Both the position numbers and the translations under genes were made by a program. From contig FWCC01000112.1 in NCBI GenBank assembly GCA_900169235.1, positions 1 to 64,000 on the forward strand: 64,000 nucleotides of DNA, written 5' to 3'. Below, in pieces: positions 32,711 through 42,869 of this stretch (position 1 is its first letter; the number at the start of each line of letters is the position of its first letter). The notes under the pieces were generated by a model. The model worked only from the letters and a program-made list of their open reading frames with translations, did no database searches and was not told where the DNA came from. Source of the stretch: Zarea fungicola (Eukaryota; Ascomycota; Sordariomycetes; Hypocreales; Cordycipitaceae).

Positions 32711-33571
32711 ATGAACCGTTGCCTTCTGTTTTTTATTGCAGGTTATACCTGGATTTCTGTCTTTGCTAGCCCAATTTTCCAAAATGCAACATACGGGCCT
32801 GTCAGCACAAATAATGACTTCTCGTGCCAAAGCGACCGGAATCCAGTTGTTTTTCTGCACGGCCTAACTGGAAGAGATACTCAGCTCAAAACCCTGTATT
32901 CTTGGCTACAGGACAAAGGCTTTTGTACCTTCTCCCTTTCGTACGGGGCATTACCGCTGCTCCCTGAATTCCTTGGCTATGGTTTCAAATCCATGGCGGA
33001 CTCATCGGAAGAAATTGCTCAATTCATCAGAAGTGTCAAAGATAGAACTGGCGCCAACAAGATCGATCTTGTTGGTCACTCCGAGGGCGCTATGCAGGTG
33101 CTCTACGTAGCCAAGGTCCGCGGGTTGTCACCAATTCTCGAGCATTTGGTGGCCATAGCTCCTCCAACTCACGGAGTATCTTTATACGGACTTTCCCATA
33201 TTGTCCCTGATTTCGTCTTCAAATTGGGAATGGGCGTATTGACGAGTCTGGGATGCGGTGCCTGCGCAGATATGCTTCGCGGTGGGCCTGCCACGCGGCT
33301 GCTAGATGACGGATCGCCGATTGCACAACCCGGCAACAAAGTCACAATCATCAGCTCGCGATTCGACCAAGGCGTCACTCCCCCTGCCAGTGCATCATTC
33401 GTCGACGAACCGGGGGTAAACAACTTGTATATTCAGGACTACTGCCCATTGGACCCAGTTGGACATTTCCATGAACCAGATGATAGAAATGTCTTTTACC
33501 TTGTTCAAAACGCGCTTGAGGATCAAACTGGGCGGAAGTTTCCTTGCACTTTGGGCGTGCCACTTAGATGA
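32711..33571 (+). CDS. secreted lipase/esterase (alpha/beta hydrolase, lipase class 2-like)
   Basis: A single exon encodes 286 residues. The signal peptide covers residues 1-19 (ends VFA). The family blocks are PVVFLHGLTG (oxyanion region), the nucleophile elbow GHSEG with Ser124, ISSRFDQGVTP with the likely acid Asp219 and DPVGHFHEP with His252. This matches fungal relatives of bacterial LipA/LipB-type secreted lipases (PF01674 group). Four Cys between residues 180 and 245 may form disulfides. The enzyme should hydrolyse ester bonds of lipids outside the cell. The substrate range cannot be read from sequence. It lies next to the squalene-hopene cyclase but without a shared promoter (convergent). 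Confidence 0.9.
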   Translation: MNRCLLFFIAGYTWISVFASPIFQNATYGPVSTNNDFSCQSDRNPVVFLHGLTGRDTQLKTLYSWLQDKGFCTFSLSYGALPLLPEFLGYGFKSMADSSEEIAQFIRSVKDRTGANKIDLVGHSEGAMQVLYVAKVRGLSPILEHLVAIAPPTHGVSLYGLSHIVPDFVFKLGMGVLTSLGCGACADMLRGGPATRLLDDGSPIAQPGNKVTIISSRFDQGVTPPASASFVDEPGVNNLYIQDYCPLDPVGHFHEPDDRNVFYLVQNALEDQTGRKFPCTLGVPLR

Positions 33572-34153
33572 GAGAGAATTATTTTACGATTTGAGCTATA
33601 TATCAGAGATAGTCTCTCTCATTCTCCACTCAACTCTGAAGGAGACTTGGCCTCAAGAGTGAGTTTATTGAGAACTAATAGGGTTGAAGTTGGAGGCAGA
33701 GATAAGTACATTGGTGTCCGGGCGCAATTTAGCAGCATGGAACGGCATATTTGGGGAAGTATAATAGAGAAAATGGAATAAAACAGTGATGCGATGCTAC
33801 TTAAGAGAATAAAAGATGGTGTTGAATGAGAGGGGCTTAATATAGCTTGCTCACTTATCTGAACAGACATAAAACAGTAGTTTGGTATTCAAAGTTTGAA
33901 TACAGTTACATTTCACGCTTCAAATGGTAATTCACTTTTGCCAATATCTGTCAAATGTTTTTCGTCATTGAAACAGACTCATACGAATCGCCGTATAGTC
34001 CATGCAATTGAGATGGGCAGCTAGTTGAGCTAATGAACCGAAAAGAATTGTAACCACCCCTAGTCTTTCTTAGAGAGAAACCCAGACTATATGTCATACA
34101 AGCCGCAGCCAAATAGACTATATAGTCCCCGAGAAAGCCTACATCAGTCTTCT
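33572..34153. other. convergent intergenic region
   Basis: This 580 bp lies between the 3' ends of the lipase gene (+) and the squalene-hopene cyclase gene (-). No gene or repeat was recognised. Confidence 0.55.
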
Positions 34154-36252
34154 TTACACCTTGCAAACTTGAAGATATCGGCCGAGGGCCATCATTGGAA
34201 AATAGTGCCGGTAGAGAGTATAGCCTATGAAGAAGTAGTTGGGGAATCCAGTTCCTAGAGAGGAGGTCAGATAATCAGCAGACTCCTGTACAAGCCTTAA
34301 TCAGCGTGCAAAACAAACTCACCAGTATAATTCTTCTCCAGCCAGGACGCTGCGTTGTCACACTTGTTGTCTTTCTGGGTGCCAAGTAGGTTTAGAACAC
34401 CGGATACAATTGCGCGATCGTCTGCCGTACACCATGTGCCGGCCATGAGACCCATTAGAGCCCAAGACGTTTGCGAAGGTGTACTTGTTCCTCGTCCGGA
34501 CATCCACGGCTCACGGTACGAGAGCAGGCTCTCGCCCCATCCGCCATCTGCATTCTGCACCCCTTTGAGATATCGAACGCCACGCGCAGCCATCTTCTGG
34601 ACCAGAGAGACCCGATCCTTATCCTCCTCGGCAGACCCGGCGCCGATACCGACCTCGGCAAAGTATGCCAATCCACACAGGACGTTACTGGTGCCATAGA
34701 GATAGTTGCAGCCCCAGCGCCCCCACCATGAACCGTCAAGTTCCTGATTTTTTGCAAGATATCGAATGCCTCGTATGCAAGCTTCCTTGATCTGACCCAT
34801 TACGTCTTCCTCGACGGGATGACCCTCTCCTTCTAGCCGCAGTATCAACGCAAAACACTCTAGAATGCGGCCCGTTATATCCGACGTGGGTGGATCGCAC
34901 ATGCTCTCCATGTCGCTGAAAGGGATTCGGTTGAGCCACAGCACGTCATTATCAATGTCAAATGCTGCCCAACCATCTTCCCTGCCCCGCATACCGCAGA
35001 TCCAAAGTGCAGCACGGCCAATAGCCTCGGAGCTGACGAGTGATGGATCCTGGCTCAAGGTAGCGAGAATCACGGCAGCTGTGTCATCGACATCTGGATA
35101 CCAAGTGTTGTGATACTCGAATGCGAATCCACCCGGCGGCGTCCGTGCGGAGCAGTATACGCGCCAATCTCCTGCCGGGCCTTTGTGTTGCCGGGCCAGC
35201 ACCCATTGTGCGGCAGACTGCAATCTGGTGTCATCCCGAGGCACGACGCCTGTGTCACACAATCCCCTCAGCATCAGTGCTGTATCCCAGACTGGCGACA
35301 CGCAGGACTGGAGACGCTTTCCAGTCTCATCTTGCCAGTGGAAATCGTCAATGGCAGCAATGGCTCGGCGGATGAGATCATCCTCCAGGCAGTAGCCTTC
35401 CAGCAAGAGGGCTTGTACGCCAAAGTGCATTGGTGGTATAATTCCGGCCCAGTCGCCGTTGGGTTCCTGGCGCTCCAGGATCCAGTCGACGCACTTGCGG
35501 AGGGCATAGCTGCGACTGGGTGCCCATCGCAGGCCGCCAAGCCATTGTAAAACCGTGTTGATGGATCCAAAAGCGAAGGAGTACATGTCGGAATGACTAG
35601 GGAGGGGAGCCATCTTATCCGACGGGTCTAGCCAGAGTTCGTCGAGAAAGTCGTTGTTGCACGACCTGCCATTTGGCAGTGCGTAAACAGGTCGATGATG
35701 ACAGATGATGAGCAAAGGTACCACAGTCGAGCGTGCCCATGATGCAAATTTGAAAATGTTGAGTGGCATGCTCGGCGAAAGGAGAATAAGCTCCGCAGGC
35801 AGCTCAGGCGTCGCTTGCCATGGGAACAGGCCGAATTGCGCAAAGTAGATTCGCGTAAAGATACGAACTTTGGCCACGCCACCAGCTGAAAGGATAAAAT
35901 TTCGAGCTCTTCGCATCTCCAGGGAGTCGGTTGGCATACCCAGGACCTTGAGCGCTAGATACGCTTCGCAGCTCGTAGAAATGTCGCCTGGGTACTCTGG
36001 CGCAAGAGCCCAAGATCCATCCGCTTGCTGTTCGCCAAGGAAGTATCGTTGGTACGAAATCTTGTCCTTTTCCGAGATTTCATATCCAAGAGAGGTCGTG
36101 AATAAAATTTGCTCGGCAGTGATTGTAGCGTTTGATTTGAGCTCACCACACCAGTGGCCGTCGCTGTGCTGCAGGGTCCATGCGTACTCGGCCGCAGAGG
36201 ATAGAGCGCTGCGAACCCGTTCAACAGTCGGCGGCAACTCAAGGTTGTCCAT
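34154..36252 (-). CDS. squalene-hopene cyclase
   Basis: This is a class II triterpene cyclase that folds squalene into hopanoids. Two exons, 36252-34323 and 34254-34154, joined across a 68-nt intron, give 676 residues (bacterial enzymes have about 630). The unspliced frame would stop early (GEFVLHAD), whereas splicing restores the family ending GTGFPNYFF and LYRHYFP. The catalytic DxDD motif is DVDD at residues 387-390. QW repeats are visible, e.g. [24 protein letters not shown]. There is no transmembrane helix; family members are monotopic membrane proteins. Squalene-hopene cyclases are bacterial in origin and patchy in fungi, where one is known to start hopane glycoside (fumihopaside) synthesis. 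The neighbours here lack the P450 and glycosyltransferase of that cluster, so the product may be a free hopanoid. The start is the ATG just before the conserved region; an upstream in-frame ATG adds 33 residues of unlikely sequence. Confidence 0.95.
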
Positions 36253-38440
36253 AGTAGCGTGATTCAAACAATAGAATGCCACGTTGTGTTTTACAAATGA
36301 CAGTGGTATCGACTCAGATGTAAGCCAAAATAGAAACCACTCTGTCTTCAATTGTCAACGAGACAAATTGCCATTGTCTTCTAAGGAATACGAGACTTGA
36401 GGAAGAAAATAGAGCTATAAAACTTGGTCAAGGCACATTTATTACTATTAATGAATAAAATTGAGTATCCACCAAAGTCTCACTTCAAATAGGCGCAATC
36501 TTGCAATTTGCTGAATCCCTTCGGAGAAGGCGAGGCGCTTCTGAGAGATAACCAAGTTCGCCAAGCCTGGACCGCCGAACAATAAACACAGGTCGGGGCA
36601 ATTGCCAGACAATAGTTCAATGCTCGGGCTGGGACGGGTCTTGGTATTATTACATAGTATGGTGCTCAAGCCAATTAAGATGAATGATCGTTTTCGCAGT
36701 GGAGCGATCATCCCACTCCTAGATAGCCAGAGGTTCATGGAGCGGATTATTTGCCTATATTGATCTTGGCATCGCACGACATGCCGTGCACTGTTTGAGA
36801 CGTTTCATAAGCCAATTGCGATATGTCATTATTTTCGCGATATCACAATGCCCCCACCCGTCTGAGAGCTGTTGTGTACGAGATTTTGTGACACAAATGA
36901 CGTTGGATTGTCCGTGTCCGTCGCCCCAGTCATGGTTGCTACCCACGGAACATCAAACAAGTCTACTGTCCAAGCTTCGTTTTGACATATCTTCCGCGCA
37001 AATAAAAGTCGCGGCCGCTAGTAACCGTGCTTCTTTTATATCATATTCGGTATCCACTGGTGCTTGTGGAGAGACCCGCGACGGTCTGTCTCCTCCAACG
37101 AGCGAGGTTTGTCCATCAAGTGACAGAAACAATTTTCAGCACCAAAAGATAGCCACTTCCGCAGATATCATTCAAGTATATTTCTGACCTCTTCTTTAAA
37201 ACTCATGCTCGATGAATCCATCGGCTAGCACATCGTAGCACATCGGTGCTCGGGGTGATGCCGAGCGGAAACCAGCGTGCCGAGAGCACGGACATTTCAA
37301 TGGCCCTGAAAAACGCCACTGTTCGGCGGAAGAAATCTGAGTCCGGGCCGCTACCAATAGTAGGGCGCGGCAGATACTCCGTACAGGAACCATCCCTAGA
37401 ACATATCAAGAGCCAATCAGAAGCATACGGCTATGTCTCGTGAGGACTCGGGTGGTGCCGAGTGGACCGAGTTGTCGCGCGGTCGCTCGATCCTTATTCG
37501 GGTTCACGCCGTTCATTCTGTTCTCCAAGCTATAATAACACTCTTTCTGCTGAACATACAAGAGATTCAGGGGATTCTTGGGAGTTCGGTCCCCATCATA
37601 TCACCTAGACGCATTAAATTAGCATTGCAACACTTGGATTTGCTACCAAACAATGTCTGTTGGGTCCCTGGTGGGAGGGCCGAGTCTTAGTTCCTCCAGT
37701 ATGCTGAACAACCAGCTGAGTTGCTCTGCGCGGATCACGCATGATATGATACGCAACCGCAAGATTTTGAGGCGAAAGGGCGCAAAGCCAGCTGGCTAGT
37801 CGTCACAATTCTTTCTTACCATTTACAAGCCATCTCTTGAGGCCAGACAGCTATGATCCCGCTTCACTCCGTACGGCCTACTAAAATATCGAGGGGAATG
37901 CCACATGCCAAAATTCACACAATCGGCCGCTGAAAACCAACAAAGAACAATGCCAACAAAATAATAAGCAAACTGAAAAGGGTATTATAAATACAGACTT
38001 TTGCCTATAAATAGATTTATATATTCTAACTAGATTATTTCTCGAATAGAAAGATAAGGAACAGAGTTTTAATTTCATTGTGCCTAAGCCGTCGCCTGTG
38101 GCCTTTATTAAGCCACTTTTCACTCTTCTCTTCGAGCACAAATGTTCAGAAAGGGTTATTGCTTATAATTGGAAACTTTAGCCTTGTTGGGATTTCATAT
38201 AGTTCAACTGATATTTCCTTAACGTGGCCGTTAATGGGTGTTTACATTTTCATGCTGGTATCGCAGAGTAGTTGGGTCGGAGTTGAGCTCAGGGAAATGG
38301 AAGAAATTGAAAGGAAATTAAGGGAAAAAATTAAATGGAAATTCAAGTAACTTTATTATTGCGCTAATATGCCGCGAGACGCTACTGCACCTCCGGCTGC
38401 TTGCTATTAACCTTCATCTCGAGTCCTCTATTCAGTGTCC
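36253..38440. other. gene-free region
   Basis: This 2.2 kb holds the probable promoter of the squalene-hopene cyclase gene and one TACTCCGT copy (37375-37382). Open frames are short, overlap on both strands and have no recognisable domain. The part around 37.9-38.4 kb is AT-rich. Confidence 0.5.
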
Positions 38441-39507
38441 TCAAAACAGGGCCACAATAACAGCGGCGACCGCAGCAAGAGAACCAACCTGGAGCTTGGC
38501 GCTGCTCCCAGTCACCACTGGAACGCAGCTGCCCGCGGTGCAGGTGGGTTTGACCGTCACGATGGTGCCAGTCGAGCCACCAGTCGTAATCGTCTTGGAG
38601 GTTGAGTGTGCCTTGGACGACGTAGGCTTGCTGGTCGAGGCTGGTTCGCTCGCGGTGGACTTTTCACTGCTCGAGGCAGTGCCAACACTGGTAGAAAGTG
38701 TAGTATAAGGCGGTGCTGTGCTGCTCTCGCTGCTGCTTGACGGTTCCTGAGTGGTGGGAGCGTCGGTGCTGGTCGGCCCTGCGGATGAAGTCGGCTTCGC
38801 GGTGCTGGTGGGCGTGTCCGTGGGTGTTGGCTCATCATCGCAGGCAGGCAGGGCAGGTTCAGTCGTGGGCTTGTTGAAGAGTGCAATCTCCTGCTTGCGG
38901 CGCTCGACGAGACCCGGGGCGATCTTGCCGCCGGCCAATCTCCACTGGGGTAGTTCCTCCTCAACCACAGTGGACGGCTTCTCGCCGGCATTGAGGCGCT
39001 TGAGAAGAGTCGAGTCCGCAAAGTTGCCGCAGCCTACGTTGAACACGAAGCTGACAAGGGCGCCATACTGGTTGGCGTTCAAGACAATCTTGTTGTCGAC
39101 GTTTTCGGCCACGCAGCCTTCGCGGCCCTAAGGGACAGTTACAACACTGAAGATGTTTGAGTAATTGGCATGCTGACGTACCTTCAAATCAGCGAGGAGC
39201 AGCTTCTCGGCGTTGGCGTTCGAAATAGGGATGGGGTACTTGACTTCGGCGCAGTCCTTCTTCTGGCACGCATGGCCGTAGCCGACGTGCTGAGTCCCGT
39301 AACCATCGTCGTCTATACAGTCTTGTTAGTCACGAAATGATGCCTTGCTTCTGATGGTACCTGGGTAAACGTACAGAGGTCAGTGCGGAAGCCCTCGAGT
39401 GTCTTGATAACCTCCAATGTTGTAGGGTTGATAGTCGGTGCATCGCAAGCGATGGAACTGGCTGCTCCAGCGAGGACCAATAGAGTAGCCGAATTGCAGG
39501 TCTTCAT
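38441..39507 (-). CDS. GH24 (phage-type) lysozyme, secreted and probably GPI-anchored
   Basis: This is a predicted muramidase that cleaves bacterial peptidoglycan. Three exons, 39507-39375, 39312-39182 and 39127-38441, join in frame and give 316 residues. The signal peptide is about residues 1-20. The GH24 core (about 25-155) contains the catalytic Glu in TLEGF (Glu38), the Asp pair after Tyr45, the VGYGHAC block and NANQYGALVSFVFNVG. When aligned on the GxGH block, the position of the third triad residue (Thr in T4 lysozyme) appears to be His53. After the core comes a Ser/Thr/Pro linker of about 130 residues, and the chain ends in a hydrophobic segment (VGSLAAVAAVIVALF) that resembles a GPI-attachment signal. 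Fungal GH24 lysozymes are known and are used against bacteria; a wall- or membrane-bound form is inferred here. Confidence 0.9.
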
Positions 39508-40678
39508 TATGACAGAATTGTATTCAACGAGTGACAAAAGTGAGTTTCTGATGGAAAGGACAGTCTGAAGAGCAGTGAATTGACCGATTACTCTGAACGG
39601 AGCGACGCAGTTATAAGTGGCTGCTGTGCTCCATCAGGACGGCTTTATTAATACACCCATTTAATGAATACATCTCATCCACGGGAGACACCAAGAAGTA
39701 TTTTTAGGGTGCCTAGTGCGAGCTCATTCAACAGCACTGCCCAAATGAGCTGCGCACTTGCACAGAAAAGGTAGCACGCTATTGGTCACATCTAATCCTA
39801 CCCGGTGCAGAATTGACGCCAACCTTATTTCATACAGGGGATATACTCAGCTTGTGGGAATGGGTGTATCTGCCCCTGCATGAGGCTGCGACTTGATGCT
39901 TTGGGGTCTGGGGGTGTCACACGGTGGACCCATTGGGCGGCCTTGAAGTTGTCGGGCTGCAAGACAGCCAGGCCACCATTTTTTCCTGCCATGTGTGGTT
40001 GCTTTTACTTTCGCATGCTTCATGTTTGCCATTATCCTTATTAAGCCTCTAACTCGGTTCAGACTTTGCATTTTGATATCTTGGAGTAAGCCTTCGGTAC
40101 CAACACAATTGACCCTTCCAGTAACAGTTGGAGCGCCTTCAGTTCCTCGCACTGGTTGACGAAAAAAGCCATAGCCCACTTGACGCCACTTCCGATGGAG
40201 CAGACACACCGCGTTATCACCGCCCGTTGGAGGAAGGTTGTTAGCTAGTGCGTGAGGCTGAAGCCTTTGTCGGCCCCCACGCTGACAGTAATTTGCCTTG
40301 AATTGTGAGTGCCAGCAGGGTCACAGAACCCACTCTCAGAGGGCAAAAACTTAGAATTTAAGACCGGGTTTATGAGTGCTAGCAGGTAAGAGACGGGACT
40401 TGGGCCTACATCAGTCACCGGCCGGACTCTGCAGCTTTCCTTCATACGACTAGTAACAACACAAAGCAGAACTTTCACAGCTTCTGGTCGGACAAGGCCG
40501 GTTCAACCATCTGCATTGTTCCTTTCGGCTTCCATGTAAAATTCACGGATTCAAGCTTCGCCATTCAATAAAACTGAATCAATACAAATTAAAGTTGCTG
40601 GAGAGAGTGAAAACAAAAGATAAAGAAACAAAAAAAAACGCTGGCTAAAAATCATTGCCATGCCTCCCAATAATGCAA
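39508..40678. other. gene-free region
   Basis: This is the lysozyme promoter (the sequence TTATAA at 39611-39616 is a weak TATA candidate) followed by DNA without convincing frames. A short A-run occurs near 40630. The 120-codon frame on the minus strand at 39847-40209 shows no domain. Confidence 0.5.
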
Positions 40679-41797
40679 TTACGAGCCCGCTGAGCATTTG
40701 CCCCTGGCGTTGTCCTCCTGATGATTATTCTCGCACCATACCCAGACTCGCGTAAAAGTCTCCGACGTCTTGGGCTGTTTCTTCGTCTGGCACTGATACC
40801 CTATCCACCCACTGCTCGTCGCGTTGTTGCAAAACGACACACAGCAATTTGTGATGCGTGCAATCCACTCATAGCTGTTGACGGGAAATTTGAAATCGGC
40901 GCCCGTCTCCGTCTCGCCCTCCACTACGATTAGATCCGTATACGGGCTGTGAAAGTTGGTGCCAGAAAATCCCTGGAATCCAAATCCAGAGCCAATGTTG
41001 GTCTGGTTCAGAAAAGTCGGCGTGGCCGTTGCCGTGGAAGATGTCTTGGATGCCGATGAGGACTTGGACTTTGATGCCGTGGATGTGGATGTGGATGAGC
41101 CTGATGATGAGGAGGCGGATCCGGACCCCGCGGCGGAACTTGTCGAAGAGCTTGACGCAGAGGAACCAGTACTGCGCGGGTACGTGTCAGTACATGGATG
41201 CCCAGAAAGAACACGGATAAATTTGGACGGGCCTTACCTGGAGGCGGCTGTGTCACCGCTCGGTGATGCCGCTGGGGTTGGGTCTGGCGACTTGGACTTG
41301 TGCGATGCAGAAGCTCCAACACCGCCACCAACGGCAGCAGCAATAATAATACAGACCAACGCGAGGACAAGAAAGAATATCTTGCGTCGCATCCCTAGGA
41401 TTTTGCGGTCCTTTTGCTCTGGAGGCACCGAGCGTCCCTCCTCTGCTGCAATGTTTGGTGTTTCTTCCTTCTTGTCATATGGACTAGCCACAACCTCGGG
41501 ATACGTTGTATACTGCTCCTGGCTCAAAATCGCGATTTTCCCCTCATCCTGTTGCAAATGCTTGGTGGGGGTGTAATGTTCCAGGCCAGCTTGCTGTGCC
41601 GTCGGCGAGTGCAGCGTGCTATGCGTGCCATGAGGGCTGCTGGTCGTCAGTGTGGTCGGTGATGAGAATTCCGAGTCTGCAACCTCTGGGGCATTTGAGT
41701 CGCGGTCATCGTCGTGTGACGCTGTATAAGGTCGCGGAGCTGATGTAGCCGGCAGGCTCACGTCGTGGTACTCTCTCGCGCCATTACCAGTAGACAT
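40679..41797 (-). CDS. single-pass membrane protein with Ser/Thr-rich stalk and Cys-containing ectodomain
   Basis: Two exons, 41797-41238 and 41171-40679, join across a 66-nt intron (AG|T codon) and give 350 residues. Residues 1-138 are polar and probably cytoplasmic. A basic stop (GMRRK) precedes one transmembrane helix at about 139-162. Then comes a Ser/Thr-rich stalk with short repeats (STSTST, SSSAS), and residues about 270-350 form a small domain with six Cys (NCCVSFC, YQC, WCEN, KCSAG) and a possible N-glycosylation site. The layout, with a cytosolic N-terminus, stalk and Cys-bearing end, is common among uncharacterised fungal surface proteins. No WSC or other named domain is evident. 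Type II topology is inferred from the absence of a signal peptide. Confidence 0.82.
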
Positions 41798-42869
41798 GAT
41801 GACCTTCACTGTAGTGGCCTAAAGAGCTCAATAAAAAAATGTTCGGTTTCAGGAGAAAATACGGAGCAAGGTTTTTGGATTTGCAACTTCAAGTGGCTGA
41901 ATTAGTCGCGGGTGCGCAACGGGAGCCCGTGCCAGCATAAGCATTTTGACATGGATTTGACAGCTGGTTTGCAGATCGGCTATTGAGCTGAAAACAGTCG
42001 TTCGCATTGCTAACCAGAAATAAGAACTGGCGTACGCGACGAAATTGCGCCGGCACTTTGCATCCTTGTCTTATACCCCTGCATGTGCATGATGTGGCTG
42101 AATTTGCAGTCCACTGTACCCTTGGCAACCTAGTTTTGCTATCGAAATTACGGCCATTGACTTGTACAAAATCTTGTGCATTAAATTATGCGGGGGCAAC
42201 TACTCATTTTTAGTGACTACGCAATGGGTTGCAATCTCCAAGGCCAAAGTGGCACGCCAACAAGTGGCTTTGTGGTGGGCTCCGAACAATGCATATTAAT
42301 TGCAGCTCAAGGTTACGTTTAACTCTAAATATAGAATGACTTTTATTAATACTCCGTACCGAACGAACTATTTGGCAGCGTCATCATATTACATGCTAGA
42401 CTGCTTATATAATTCTAATCGCTAGAGAGAGGTTAATTGCCGACAGCATATCGTCCATGAAGTCCTTCCTAGTTCAGACTGGAATTTTTGTACAAGGCTT
42501 AGTATTCTAACAGCAGTACCTTTGCTCTAGAAACTCGGTGCGTACGCTATATTACATCGTCAGAAGCTAACAAGAAACAAAAAGCATTGGAGAGCCACAA
42601 GCCAAATGGGCGAAACACAAATACATCTCCTTGGCTTCTGTGTCTGTCAATTTCACCTGGCTGGCAACACGGGAATATGTTGCTTTTAAGAAAATGGCCA
42701 CCAGGCCCTCAATAGTGACCATAACTAGTCCTTTTCGCCCGTGAGCCAGTTTTCCCATTCTCAAATGCATAATTTAACAGACTCTTGCGCTTGAGCCGTG
42801 CAATACATCGTCTGGTCGTGATGGGGCGACAGCAACCTGTCAGCCACAAATTGCGCCCTTCCGAACTTC
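41798..42869. other. intergenic region
   Basis: This 1.07 kb lies between the 5' end of the membrane-protein gene (-) and the 3' end of the Zn2Cys6 gene (-). It contains a TACTCCGT at 42350-42357. No gene was recognised. Confidence 0.5.

Noticed and set aside
39847..40209. 120-codon minus-strand frame
   Set aside because: No domain and no usable promoter or splice context.
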